Below, piece by piece: positions 1-7,938 of a DNA stretch of 64,000 bases; positions within the stretch are counted from its first letter, which is position 1, and each line of letters begins with the position of its first letter. The notes below the pieces were generated by a model. That model was given only the letters and a program-made list of their open reading frames with translations. It was not told the DNA's origin and ran no database searches. Source of the DNA: Bradyrhizobium sp. AZCC 1610 (GTDB lineage: Bacteria; Pseudomonadota; Alphaproteobacteria; Rhizobiales; Xanthobacteraceae); NCBI RefSeq assembly GCF_036924515.1, contig NZ_JAZHRR010000001.1:1707001-1771000 (forward strand), in the 5' to 3' direction. A program made the translations under genes and the position numbers.

Positions 1-1
1 C

Positions 2-481
2 GTCGACAGCGTCGGCAACGTGCCGCCGGAAATGATCCTGTCCTCGTTCGAGATGCTGCGGCCGGCCTCGCGCACCGTCAGCCAGGTGCAGTTGTGGGAA
101 AACATCTGGAACGACGAGTTCGTGAAGTCGTACCGGATGTTCGACCGCTGGGCGACCGATACGCTGCCGCTGGCCGGCGAGTATTTCCGCGATATCACCA
201 AGAACCTGATGTGGGACAACAAGCTCTTTAACGACACCATGTCGGTCGGCGGACGCGCGGCGGACATTTCAAAGATTACGGTGCCGATCCTGCATGCGGT
301 CGCCGAGCACGACCACATCGTCCCCTATGATGCGGCCAAGCATCTGATCACCAAGGTCGGCTCGACCGACAAGGAAGAGGTGATGCTGAAGGGCGGCCAC
401 GTCAGCCTCGTCGCCGGCGCCAACGCGATCAAGCGGCTATGGCCGAAACTGGACTCCTGGTTAGGTAAGAGATCAACATGA
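2..481 (+). CDS. PHA synthase-like alpha/beta hydrolase, C-terminal part
   Basis: The 5' end lies outside the window; the frame is open from base 2. The visible 159 or so residues match the C-terminal half of class III-like poly(hydroxyalkanoate) synthase proteins: a tryptophan-rich lid segment (WENIWNDEFVKSYRMFDRWA), then the acid and histidine of the catalytic triad in AEHDHIVPYDAAK and KGGHVSLVAGANA. The nucleophile cysteine would lie upstream and is not visible. The TGA stop overlaps the ATG of the next gene (ATGA), so the two are probably translationally coupled. A phasin gene 0.8 kb downstream supports a role in polyester granule metabolism. A depolymerase or a generic alpha/beta hydrolase remains possible because the nucleophile elbow cannot be seen. 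Confidence 0.75.
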   Translation, partial: VDSVGNVPPEMILSSFEMLRPASRTVSQVQLWENIWNDEFVKSYRMFDRWATDTLPLAGEYFRDITKNLMWDNKLFNDTMSVGGRAADISKITVPILHAVAEHDHIVPYDAAKHLITKVGSTDKEEVMLKGGHVSLVAGANAIKRLWPKLDSWLGKRST

Positions 482-1071
482 GCGAAACACGTTCCTATCC
501 GCGCCACGTCAAGACCGACGCCGGCGACATTGAATTCCGCATGATGGCGCGCAGCGACGAAGCCGCCGTGCTGGCGTTCGCGCAAAAGCTTCCGACGCAT
601 GATTTGCTGTTCCTGCCGCGCAATATCAGCCAGCCGAAAGTGCTGTCGGCCTGGGTCAACGAGATCGAGCGTGGCGCCATCACGAGCCTGCTGGCGGTGA
701 AGGGCGGGACGGTGGTCGGCTGCGGCACGCTGGTGCGCGACCCGCATTCCTGGTCGCCCCATGTCGGCGAGATCCGGATGGTGGTGTCGCAGGATGTCCG
801 CGGGCAGGGCGTCGGCCGGGCGCTGTCCCAGGAGACCTTTGCGCTGGCCTTGGGCGCCGGCCTGGAAAAGCTGTCAGTGCAGATGACGGTCGACCAGCAG
901 GCGGCGATCGCGCTGTTCGAGAGCCTCGGCTTCAAGGCCGAGGCCCTGCTGCGGGACCATGTCCGGGACGTCGACGGCAAGAAGCACGATATCGTCGTGC
1001 TCGGGCACAATGTGGCGCAGGTGCGGGCGCAGATGGAGGCCTATGGGCTTCCGGGGGCGGTTCAGCACTAG
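478..1071 (+). CDS. GNAT family N-acetyltransferase
   Basis: A 197-residue protein with the GNAT fold signature: the acetyl-CoA-binding loop reads VRGQGVGRAL (residues about 103-112), matching the R/Q-x-x-G-x-G/A motif, preceded by the beta-strand GEIRMVVSQD. The C-terminal part (AIALFESLGFKAEALLRDHV) is the usual end of the fold in small-molecule or peptide acetyltransferases. The ATG overlaps the stop of the upstream PHA-synthase-like gene by 4 bp, so they form one operon. The substrate is unknown; the link with the PHA gene is positional only. Confidence 0.85.
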   Translation: MSETRSYPRHVKTDAGDIEFRMMARSDEAAVLAFAQKLPTHDLLFLPRNISQPKVLSAWVNEIERGAITSLLAVKGGTVVGCGTLVRDPHSWSPHVGEIRMVVSQDVRGQGVGRALSQETFALALGAGLEKLSVQMTVDQQAAIALFESLGFKAEALLRDHVRDVDGKKHDIVVLGHNVAQVRAQMEAYGLPGAVQH

Positions 1072-1191
1072 CGAGACACAAAATCGCGAAAACAACCCCA
1101 TGCAAAGTAGATGGGGCCGGCTCCGGCATTAGTTGGCCTAAAGTGGAACTTTTGCCGGTTCTTTGGGCAAACCGCTCATCCATCAGGCTGT

Positions 1192-1230
1192 TCACGAATT
1201 CGTGATATCGCGATGCAACATTGATGTTGC
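1192..1230. promoter_or_regulatory. Cluster of three palindromes upstream of the phasin gene
   Basis: Within 39 bp, about 100 bp before the phasin start, lie three perfect inverted repeats: TCACGAATTCGTGA (1192-1205), ATCGCGAT (1207-1214) and GCAACAT-TG-ATGTTGC (1215-1230). The last is rich in TGC/GCA, which is reminiscent of the TGC-containing sites bound by the PHA regulator PhaR in other alphaproteobacteria. That link is inference. The flanking 1072-1322 region holds no gene; a weak CCCCAT/ATGGGG hairpin at 1096-1116 may end the upstream operon. Confidence 0.45.
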
Positions 1231-1322
1231 GACGCACCATTAACTATGGCACAACACTCGTGCCCCGGGCCAATCCGGACGGGGTGAGCCCATAGCTCAA
1301 ACCTGAGGATGGAGAGACCCCC

Positions 1323-1799
1323 ATGACCACCGAAAACAATTCCGTGCTGAACACCGTCAAGGAAGCCTTCGCGCCCGTCACCGAGGCGTTCAACAAGCTC
1401 CAGAACCTGGAAGTTCCGGAAGCTGCCCGTGAGTTCGTGAAGAAGCAGGCCGAGACCGCCAAGGTTCGCGCCGCCGACATGCATGCCGGTTCCGAGAAGG
1501 TCACCGCTGCCATCGAGACCGCCGTTGCCGGTTCGGTTTCCGAGGCTGCCAAGATCAGCCGCAACATCCAGCAGGCGTTCTATCAGGACGCGGAAGCGTT
1601 CTTCGCCGGCATCGACAAGCTCGCTTCGGCCAAGTCGCTGAGCGAAGCCGCCCAGATCCAGTCGGACATGGTCCGTGCGCGTGGCGAAGTGCTCGTCTCG
1701 CGGGCGAAGGCCACCACCGAATATCTCGGCCAGCTCGTCGCTGAAGGTGCCAAGACCGCACAGGACAACTTCGCCAAGGTCTACTCCAAGACCGCCTGA
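1323..1799 (+). CDS. Phasin family protein (PHA granule-associated)
   Basis: A 158-residue, strongly helical and amphipathic protein rich in Ala, Glu, Lys and Gln with no cysteine, typical of phasins that coat polyhydroxyalkanoate granules. Residues about 30-60 (VPEAAREFVKKQAETAKVRA) and about 85-150 give the long amphipathic helices of the Phasin_2 family, and the length fits the family. The start has a GGAG-containing ribosome site (GGATGGAGAG) about 8 bp upstream. It is monocistronic: its own upstream palindrome cluster precedes it and a strong intrinsic terminator follows within 60 bp. It fits the PHA-synthase-like gene at the window start. Confidence 0.88.
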   Translation: MTTENNSVLNTVKEAFAPVTEAFNKLQNLEVPEAAREFVKKQAETAKVRAADMHAGSEKVTAAIETAVAGSVSEAAKISRNIQQAFYQDAEAFFAGIDKLASAKSLSEAAQIQSDMVRARGEVLVSRAKATTEYLGQLVAEGAKTAQDNFAKVYSKTA

Positions 1800-1828
1800 T
1801 CGCGATCCGCCTGACAACTGCATTTTCG

Positions 1829-1856
1829 AAGGCCCGCTTAGGCGGGCCTTCTTTTT
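1829..1856 (+). terminator. Intrinsic terminator of the phasin gene
   Basis: A perfect 9-bp stem AAGGCCCGC/GCGGGCCTT (1829-1837 with 1842-1850) with a TTAG loop, followed by CTTTTTG. It lies 30 bp after the phasin stop codon. Confidence 0.9.
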
Positions 1857-1866
1857 GTCCTCTCCA

Positions 1867-1955
1867 CGTCATGCCCGGGCTTGACCCGGGCATCCACGAC
1901 TTTCTTGCTCGTGTCGATGAAGACGTGGATGGCCGGGTCAAGCCCGGCCATGACG
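1867..1955. repeat. Intergenic palindromic repeat, family A
   Basis: Two nested inverted arms: the left arm CGTCATGCCCGGGCTTGACC and the right arm GGTCAAGCCCGGCCATGACG, with inner CATCCACG/CGTGGATG pairs. The same element recurs at 56013-56097. Elements like this are very common between genes in Bradyrhizobium-type genomes and often give spurious ORFs with the peptide PGxxPGM. Confidence 0.85.
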
Positions 1956-1984
1956 GCTGTGGGGCATCGCGGTAGACTCCATTC

Positions 1985-3271
1985 ATGACCTTTCCGGCCA
2001 CCTTCGCTATCGACACCCCCGCCGACGCCGCGCGCGCCGCCGAGTTGCGGCGCGTGAAGTTATTGGCAACGTCGGTGCTGGCGGCGACGTTTGCAATTTT
2101 CCTTGCCGCGAAGGCGTTGCTGCCGATGCATCCGGCGTTCGGCTTTATCGCGGCGTTTGCCGAGGCCGCCACCATCGGCGGTCTCGCCGACTGGTACGCC
2201 GTGGTGGCGCTATTCAAAAGGCCGCTGGGATTGCCGATCCCGCATACCGCGATCATCCAGAGCAACCAGCAGCGCATCGCCGACAAGCTCGGCGAATTCA
2301 TCGAGGTGCATTTCCTCGAGTCTGCTCCCGTCGAAGCGAAACTGCGGCAGATCGATTTCGGCTCGTTCATCGCCGACTGGCTGCGCGACCGCAAGCGCAG
2401 CGAGGATCTCGCGCGCTTTGCGCTGCGGCTGTTGCCCGAGGCGGTAGCTGCGACGGAGAATTCCGGGCTGATGACCTTCGTCAGCCGCCGCATCACCGCG
2501 CAACTGATGTCGATCGATCTGGCGCCGCTCGCCGCCGGAACGCTGCGCGCATTCGTGAAGGAGGGGCGGCATCAAGGTCTGCTCGACGATCTTCTGCGCG
2601 GCGTGCATCAGACGATGACGCAGGCCGAGACCATGGCCATGATCCGCGAGAAGATCCGCGCCGAATTGCCGACGCTTTTAAAACTCTATCGCGCCGACAA
2701 GTTTCTGGTGAACAAGATCGTGGCCTCAGCGACCGCGTTCTTCGAAGAGGTCCGCAACGATCCCGCGCATCCGTTTCGCGGCGAGTTCGATCGGATGGTG
2801 CTGACCTTCGTCGATCGTCTCGGCACCGATCCGGCTTACGCCGAACGCATCGCCGGCCTGAAGCGCGATCTCTTGGCGCGGCCCGAGCTGACCAGCCTTG
2901 CGCGTCACATCTGGGACAATGCGCGCTCGTTCTTCGAGCGCAGCGCGTCGGGCGAGACGCAAGTGCTGCAGCAATATCTGGTGCGCATGTTCGTGACAGC
3001 CGGCGAGGCGCTGGCCGGCGACGCCGAAATGCGCACCGAGATCAATCAGGGCCTCGTGGCCGTGCTGCGAACCGTCGTCGCCGAACAGAAGAGCGGGGTC
3101 TCGACCTTCATCTCGGATCAGGTGAAATCCTGGGACATGGGGCAGTTGATCTCGCTGATCGAAATCAACATCGGCCGCGACCTGCAATACATCCGCTTCA
3201 ACGGCTCGCTGATCGGCGGACTTGCGGGGCTCGCGCTTTACACGCTTGAATACCTGCTGCGGTTGCTGTGA
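1985..3271 (+). CDS. DUF445 family membrane protein (YjiN-like)
   Basis: A 428-residue protein. The N-terminus has two hydrophobic segments (about residues 27-45 and 50-65) followed by the diagnostic EAATIGGLADWYAVVALFKR motif of DUF445, then PHTAIIQSNQQRIADKLGEF. The long middle is helical and charged, and a last membrane segment (about 405-427) closes the protein, as in E. coli YjiN. Its function in the cell is not established; the family is membrane-anchored. It stands alone between the repeat at 1867 and a 186-bp spacer. The ATG is the first good start after the repeat. Confidence 0.85.
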   Translation: MTFPATFAIDTPADAARAAELRRVKLLATSVLAATFAIFLAAKALLPMHPAFGFIAAFAEAATIGGLADWYAVVALFKRPLGLPIPHTAIIQSNQQRIADKLGEFIEVHFLESAPVEAKLRQIDFGSFIADWLRDRKRSEDLARFALRLLPEAVAATENSGLMTFVSRRITAQLMSIDLAPLAAGTLRAFVKEGRHQGLLDDLLRGVHQTMTQAETMAMIREKIRAELPTLLKLYRADKFLVNKIVASATAFFEEVRNDPAHPFRGEFDRMVLTFVDRLGTDPAYAERIAGLKRDLLARPELTSLARHIWDNARSFFERSASGETQVLQQYLVRMFVTAGEALAGDAEMRTEINQGLVAVLRTVVAEQKSGVSTFISDQVKSWDMGQLISLIEINIGRDLQYIRFNGSLIGGLAGLALYTLEYLLRLL

Positions 3272-3457
3272 CCAATTAATCACGCCAACGGCTTTGTTAT
3301 CCCAAGTGTGATCGGGCCCGCTTGCAAGACGAAAACCGGTTCCTTAGCTTTTTATGGAACAATGTTGCGTTGCGAAACGATTCTGCTGCGATTGCGTCTA
3401 CTTAAGTGAACCAGTGGCCGGCTGCCGCTACGTAAGGGGCCGAGCCTGAGAGGAGAT

Positions 3458-4231
3458 ATGATGTCCATTGCTGCGCAGACGCTTTCACCGCCATCCAGAA
3501 CCCTGATGTTTCTGGAGGGGCGCGCCATTCACGAGTTGGGTGCGTTTCTCGGCGCCTTGCCGCTCCTGAGCCTCGCGCCGCGTGGCGATGGTCATCCAGT
3601 ACTGGTGTTGCCCGGGCTTGTTGCTTCCGATACCTCGACGCGTCCGCTGCGCAGCTTCCTCAGGAGCCGCGGCTACGCCGTCAGCGGCTGGCGCCAGGGC
3701 CGCAACCTTGGGCTGCGCCACGGTGTGCAGAACGCGATGGTCGATCTGGTGCACGAGTTGAACGACACGCATGGCCGCAAGGTCTCGCTGGTTGGCTGGA
3801 GCCTCGGCGGTCTCTACGCACGCCAACTCGCCAAGATGATGCCGGAGCGCGTGCGTGGCGTGATCACGCTCGGCAGCCCGTTTGCCGCGGGCCCGAAGGC
3901 GACCAACGCCTGGCGCGTCTACGAGATGGCAAGCGGCCGCCGCGCCGACGAAGAGGACGCCCGTTTCGGCGGAGCGCTGTCCGGCACGCCGCCGGTGCCG
4001 ACCACCGCGATCTTCAGCCGCACCGACGGCATCTGCGCCTGGCAGGGCTGCATGGAGAAGACGTCAGCGACTTCCGAAAGCATCGAGGTCGAGAGCAGCC
4101 ATTGCGGCATGGGCCATCACCCGGCTGTGGTCTACGCGGTCGCCGATCGCCTGGCGCAGGCGGAAGGCCAGTGGGCGCCGTTCGATCGAAGCGGCTGGCG
4201 CAGTTTGGTTTATCCGAACCCGCATCGCTGA
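3458..4231 (+). CDS. Alpha/beta hydrolase, lipase-like
   Basis: A 257-residue cytosolic hydrolase. The nucleophile elbow is GWSLGG (about residues 112-117), after the oxyanion-hole strand PVLVLPGL. An acid in SRTDGICAWQ and a histidine in SSHCGMGHHP complete a Ser-Asp-His triad. There is no signal peptide. Two in-frame ATGs lie side by side at 3458 and 3461; the AGGAG at 3451-3455 is better spaced for the second, so the true protein may lack the first Met. It precedes paaX on the same strand by 85 bp, but no link to phenylacetate metabolism is shown. The natural substrate is unknown. Confidence 0.8.
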   Translation: MMSIAAQTLSPPSRTLMFLEGRAIHELGAFLGALPLLSLAPRGDGHPVLVLPGLVASDTSTRPLRSFLRSRGYAVSGWRQGRNLGLRHGVQNAMVDLVHELNDTHGRKVSLVGWSLGGLYARQLAKMMPERVRGVITLGSPFAAGPKATNAWRVYEMASGRRADEEDARFGGALSGTPPVPTTAIFSRTDGICAWQGCMEKTSATSESIEVESSHCGMGHHPAVVYAVADRLAQAEGQWAPFDRSGWRSLVYPNPHR

Positions 4232-4316
4232 GCCGGCGCGGGCGTTTGGGAGACTTCGGGTCAGCGTCGCTGCCCGGCGTTGTTTTAACCGGCAGAAACG
4301 CGCTATGCCTTGACGC

Positions 4317-5192
4317 ATGCCGCCGCCGCTTGCCCGCATCATTCAGCAGTTGAAGCGCGAACCGTCGCGCACTGGCTCGATCGTCATCACCGTATTCGGC
4401 GATGCCATCGTGCCGCGCGGCGGCTCGGTCTGGCTCGGCACGCTGCTCGAGTTCTTCGGGGAGCTGGACATCGACGCCAGCGTGGTACGCACCGCGATGT
4501 CGCGGCTGACTGCGGATGGCTGGTTCGAGCGTAACAAAGTTGGCCGCAACAGCTTCTACCGGTTGCTGCAGAGCGGGCGACAAACTTTTGATATCGCAAC
4601 GAAACACATCTATGGGCCGCCAGCCTCCGACTGGACCGGCCGGTTTGAGCTGCTGCTGATCGGCAATGGCGAAGATCGCGACGCCTCGCGCGAGGCGCTG
4701 AAGAATGCCGGTTTCGGCAGTCCGCTGCCGGGCGTGTGGGTTGCGCCCTCGGGCGTGCCGGTGCCGGAGGAAGCTGCCGCTGCCGGCGCCATTCGTCTCG
4801 AAGTGTCAGCCGAAGACGACAGCGGGCGGCGCCTGCTCAGCGAGAGCTGGCCGCTGCATCGCACCGCGGACGCCTATCAGAAATTCATGAAAACCTTCGA
4901 GCCGCTGCGCAACTGGATCGGCCACGGCGAGCGGCTGACGGACGCCGATGCCTTCACCGCGCGTGTGCTCCTGATCCACCATTATCGCCGCGTGGTACTC
5001 CGTGACCCGCTGCTGCCGACGTCGCTGTTGCCCGCGGACTGGCCGGGCAGGGCGGCCCGAACGCTGTGCGGCGAAATCTATCGCGCGCTGCTTCCCGCAT
5101 CGGAACAATGGCTTGACCTCCACGCGAGGAACGAAAGCGGCCCGCTTCCGAAGCCCGGCGCCGGGTTGTTCCGGCGGTTTGACGGGTCGTAG
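4317..5192 (+). CDS. paaX: PaaX, phenylacetate pathway transcriptional repressor
   Basis: A 291-residue regulator with the PaaX domain order: an N-terminal winged helix (residues about 15-85, ending in ASVVRTAMSRLTADGWFER), a central Cas2-like domain (about 100-180, beginning WTGRFELLLIG), and a C-terminal domain (YRRVVLRDPLLPTSLLPADWPG). PaaX is a GntR-like repressor released by phenylacetyl-CoA. It lies on the same strand and directly before paaA, whose promoter region (5193-5267) contains a palindrome that is a good candidate for its own operator. No strong ribosome site is visible before the ATG. Confidence 0.93.
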   Translation: MPPPLARIIQQLKREPSRTGSIVITVFGDAIVPRGGSVWLGTLLEFFGELDIDASVVRTAMSRLTADGWFERNKVGRNSFYRLLQSGRQTFDIATKHIYGPPASDWTGRFELLLIGNGEDRDASREALKNAGFGSPLPGVWVAPSGVPVPEEAAAAGAIRLEVSAEDDSGRRLLSESWPLHRTADAYQKFMKTFEPLRNWIGHGERLTDADAFTARVLLIHHYRRVVLRDPLLPTSLLPADWPGRAARTLCGEIYRALLPASEQWLDLHARNESGPLPKPGAGLFRRFDGS

Positions 5193-5261
5193 ATACGTTA
5201 CAGAAATGTATTGCATATCGAAATTTATGTTATATATTTCCTCCCAACAAATACCGGGAGG
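5193..5261 (+). promoter_or_regulatory. paa operon promoter, candidate PaaX operator and ribosome site
   Basis: This is an AT-rich stretch in otherwise GC-rich DNA. An imperfect palindrome ATACGTT-ACAGA-AATGTAT (5193-5211) has one mismatch between arms and abuts a sigma70-like promoter: TTGCAT at 5211-5216, a 16-bp spacer, then TATATT at 5233-5238. GGGAGG at 5256-5261 is a strong ribosome site for the paaA ATG at 5268. A repressor bound at the palindrome would cover the -35 box. Its binding by PaaX is inference from position. Confidence 0.6.
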
Positions 5262-5267
5262 TCCGCC

Positions 5268-6260
5268 ATGTATACGCAGGCGCTCAATTCGTCCGACGGC
5301 GAAGACCGCAACATTGAGGACGCCGAACGGGCAGCGCAGTTTCAGGCGCGCATCGATGCTGACGAGCGCATCGAACCGAATGACTGGATGCCGGCCGCCT
5401 ACCGCAAGACCCTGACGCGGCAGATTTCGCAGCACGCGCATTCCGAAATCGTCGGCATGCTTCCCGAAGGCAACTGGATCACCCGCGCGCCGTCGCTGCG
5501 TCGCAAGGCCACGTTGCTCGCCAAGGTGCAGGACGAATGCGGCCATGGGCTCTATCTCTACGCCGCCGCCGAGACGCTCGGTTCCTCGCGCGAAGAGCTG
5601 GTCGACCTGATGCTGGCGGGAAAAGCAAAATATTCCTCGATCTTCAACTACCCGACGCTGACCTGGGCCGACATCGGCACCATCGGCTGGCTGGTCGACG
5701 GCGCCGCGATCATGAACCAGATCCCGCTGTGCCGCTGCTCCTACGGGCCTTACGCGCGCGCGATGATCCGGGTCTGCAAGGAGGAATCCTTCCACCAGCG
5801 CCAGGGTTTTGAAATCATGCTGATGCTGTGCCGCGGCACCGACGAGCAGAAGGCGATGGCACAGGATGCACTGAACCGCTGGTGGTGGCCGGTGCTGATG
5901 ATGTTCGGTCCGCCCGACCAGGTCAGCCAGCACAGCGACACTTCGACTAAATGGAAGATCAAGCGCTTCTCCAACGACGAGCTGCGCCAGAAATTCGTCG
6001 ATGCGACCGTGCCGCAGGCGCAATTCCTGGGGCTTTCGATTCCCGATCCCGGCATGAAGCAGAACGAAGCGGGCAACTGGGAATACAGCGCGATCGATTG
6101 GGAAGAGTTCAAGCAGGTGCTGGCCGGCAACGGTCCCTGCAACCGCGACCGCCTCGCGGTGCGGCGCAAGGCGCATGACGACGGCGCCTGGGTGCGCGAT
6201 GCCGCATTGGCCTACGCCGAAAAGCGCAGGCAGCGGACCGCCTTGCAGGCTGCCGAGTAA
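5268..6260 (+). CDS. paaA: PaaA, phenylacetyl-CoA 1,2-epoxidase catalytic subunit
   Basis: The 330-residue diiron catalytic subunit of the ring 1,2-phenylacetyl-CoA epoxidase, which inserts one oxygen atom into the CoA-bound aromatic ring. Ferritin-like helices carry the metal ligands, visible as [11 protein letters not shown] and [12 protein letters not shown] (E-x-x-H pairs). The sequence [20 protein letters not shown] is typical of PaaA. The start is the ATG at 5268 behind GGGAGG; an in-frame TTG at 5211 would fall on the promoter. It heads paaABCDE and is followed after 11 bp by paaB. Confidence 0.96.
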   Translation: MYTQALNSSDGEDRNIEDAERAAQFQARIDADERIEPNDWMPAAYRKTLTRQISQHAHSEIVGMLPEGNWITRAPSLRRKATLLAKVQDECGHGLYLYAAAETLGSSREELVDLMLAGKAKYSSIFNYPTLTWADIGTIGWLVDGAAIMNQIPLCRCSYGPYARAMIRVCKEESFHQRQGFEIMLMLCRGTDEQKAMAQDALNRWWWPVLMMFGPPDQVSQHSDTSTKWKIKRFSNDELRQKFVDATVPQAQFLGLSIPDPGMKQNEAGNWEYSAIDWEEFKQVLAGNGPCNRDRLAVRRKAHDDGAWVRDAALAYAEKRRQRTALQAAE

Positions 6261-6271
6261 GGAGACAAGCG

Positions 6272-6559
6272 ATGGCAACGCCAAACATACCCCTTTGGGA
6301 AGTCTTCATTCGCAGCCGCAACGGGCTGGCACACAAGCATGTCGGCTCGCTGCACGCCACCGACGCGACGCTGGCGCTGCAGGCTGCGCGCGACATCTAT
6401 ACCCGCCGCGGCGAGGGCCTCTCGATCTGGGTCGTGCCGTCGAACGCGATTACCGCGTCCGATCCGTCCGAGAAGGGAATGATGTTCGAGCCGGCGGAAT
6501 CCAAAATCTATCGGCACCCGACGTTTTATGATGTGCCGGACGAAGTGGGACATATGTGA
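6272..6559 (+). CDS. paaB: PaaB, phenylacetyl-CoA epoxidase subunit
   Basis: A 95-residue protein starting with PLWEVFIRSRNGLAHKHVGS, the conserved PaaB opening, and containing ARDIYTRRGEGLSIWVVPS. PaaB has no catalytic metal site; in E. coli it is needed for the active epoxidase complex and bridges the PaaAC heterodimers. AAGGAGA lies just before the ATG. The distance to paaA is 11 bp; downstream a palindromic repeat separates it from paaC. Confidence 0.95.
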   Translation: MATPNIPLWEVFIRSRNGLAHKHVGSLHATDATLALQAARDIYTRRGEGLSIWVVPSNAITASDPSEKGMMFEPAESKIYRHPTFYDVPDEVGHM

Positions 6560-6562
6560 CGC

Positions 6563-6645
6563 CGTCATTGCGAGCGCAGCGAAGCAATCCATAGCGCAGC
6601 AACGGAAGAATGGATTGCTTCGTCGCTTCGCTCCTCGCAATGACG
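6563..6645. repeat. Intergenic palindromic repeat, family B, inside the paa operon
   Basis: Inverted arms CGTCATTGCGAGCGCAGCGA and TCGCTCCTCGCAATGACG enclose GCAATCCA/TGGATTGC. The same family occurs at 17687, 30593, 30984, 46011 and 61186. Here it separates paaB from paaC, two subunit genes of one enzyme, where it should form a strong hairpin in the mRNA. Confidence 0.9.
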
Positions 6646-6665
6646 ACTACCAACAGGTGATTGAA

Positions 6666-7442
6666 ATGACCGCAGCCAACGTCACCGTCTCCGAAACGCC
6701 GCTGGTGCTCTACACCCTGCGCCGCGCCGACGATGCGCTGATCCTGGGGCACCGGCTGTCGGAATGGTGCGGCCATGCGCCGATGCTGGAAGAAGACATG
6801 GCGCTCGCCAATATGGGCCTCGATTTGCTCGGCCAGGCGCGCGAGCTCTATTCCTATGCGGCCAAGGTCGAAGGCAAGGATAACGACGAGGACAAGTTCG
6901 CTTATCTGCGCGATGTCAGGCAGTACCGCAATCTCCTGCTGCTGGAACAGCCGAACGGCGACTTTGCCCGCACCATGGTGCGGCAATTCTTCTACGCCAC
7001 CTTTGCCGATCTCTATTGGCGGGCAATGATGAGCTCCAGCGATCCGACGCTCGCGGCGATTGCGGCGAAGTCGGAAAAGGAAAGCGCCTACCACGTCAGG
7101 CACTGTTCGGAGTGGATCGTCCGCCTCGGCGACGGCACCGAGGAAAGCCACGCCCGCGCGCAATCAGCCATTGACGAACTCTGGGCCTTTACCGGCGAGA
7201 TGTTCGCCGTCGACGACAGCGAGCGCGCGCTGATCGATGCCGGCATTGCGATCGATCCCGCGACGTTGCACTCGCAATGGCTGAAGGCGATCACCGGTGT
7301 CGTTGGCGAGGCGACGCTTGCCTTGCCGAAGAACGACTGGATGCAGCAGGGCGGCCGCAGCGGCCGGCATAGCGAGCATCTCGGCCATCTCCTCAGCGAA
7401 CTGCAATCGATGCAGCGGACCTTTCCGGGGGCGACATGGTAG
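6666..7442 (+). CDS. paaC: PaaC, phenylacetyl-CoA epoxidase structural subunit
   Basis: A 258-residue ferritin-like partner of PaaA. Conserved PaaC segments are visible: YTLRRADDALILGHRLSEWC near the N-terminus, then LEEDMALANMGLDLLGQAR and EKESAYHVRHCSEWIVRLGDG. PaaC lacks a functional diiron site and stabilises PaaA. The chosen ATG at 6666 lies 20 bp after the family B repeat; the frame is open further upstream, but that would translate the repeat. The ribosome site is weak (CAGGTGATT). The end overlaps the paaD start by 7 bp. Confidence 0.94.
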   Translation: MTAANVTVSETPLVLYTLRRADDALILGHRLSEWCGHAPMLEEDMALANMGLDLLGQARELYSYAAKVEGKDNDEDKFAYLRDVRQYRNLLLLEQPNGDFARTMVRQFFYATFADLYWRAMMSSSDPTLAAIAAKSEKESAYHVRHCSEWIVRLGDGTEESHARAQSAIDELWAFTGEMFAVDDSERALIDAGIAIDPATLHSQWLKAITGVVGEATLALPKNDWMQQGGRSGRHSEHLGHLLSELQSMQRTFPGATW

Positions 7443-7936
7443 CGGTCCTCGACGATACCGATCTGCGCCGGCGCGCCTGGGAAGTGGCGTCGCAGGTGGT
7501 CGATCCCGAAATCCCCGTGCTGACGATCGCCGATCTCGGCGTGCTCCGCGACGTTAAGGTCCATGACGGCCGCGTTGAGGTCGCGATCACGCCGACCTAT
7601 TCCGGCTGTCCCGCGATGAACATGATCGCGCTGGAAATCGAGCTGGTGCTCGAGCGTGCCGGCATCGCGCGGCCGACCGTCCGCACCGTGTTGTCGCCCG
7701 CCTGGACCACCGACTGGATGAGCGAGGACGGCCGCAACAAGCTCCGAGCGTACGGCATCGCGCCGCCGCAGGCCTCAAATTCGCGCCGCGCGCTGTTTGG
7801 CGAACAGCAGGTGGCATGCCCGCAATGCGGTTCGCAAAATACCGAGCTGCTGTCCGAGTTCGGCTCGACCTCCTGCAAGGCGCTGTGGCGCTGCAAGAGC
7901 TGCCGCGAACCGTTCGACTATTTCAAGTGTCATTGA
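7436..7936 (+). CDS. paaD: PaaD, phenylacetate epoxidase maturation factor
   Basis: A 166-residue protein with an N-terminal MIP18/SufT-like domain (VVDPEIPVLTIADLGVLRDV, then TYSGCPAMNMIALEIE) and a C-terminal zinc-ribbon-like part with six cysteines (CPQCGS, TSCKALWRCKSCREPFDYFKC). PaaD is required for an active epoxidase and is thought to help assemble its metal centres, probably the Fe-S cluster of PaaE. It overlaps paaC by 7 bp and lies 2 bp from paaE, so the order is the standard paaABCDE. Confidence 0.94.
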   Translation: MVAVLDDTDLRRRAWEVASQVVDPEIPVLTIADLGVLRDVKVHDGRVEVAITPTYSGCPAMNMIALEIELVLERAGIARPTVRTVLSPAWTTDWMSEDGRNKLRAYGIAPPQASNSRRALFGEQQVACPQCGSQNTELLSEFGSTSCKALWRCKSCREPFDYFKCH

Positions 7937-7938
7937 TC

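Noticed and set aside
4806..6284. 492-codon minus-strand frame across paaX and paaA
   Set aside because: It spans two well-supported genes and their promoter; no motif is present in it.
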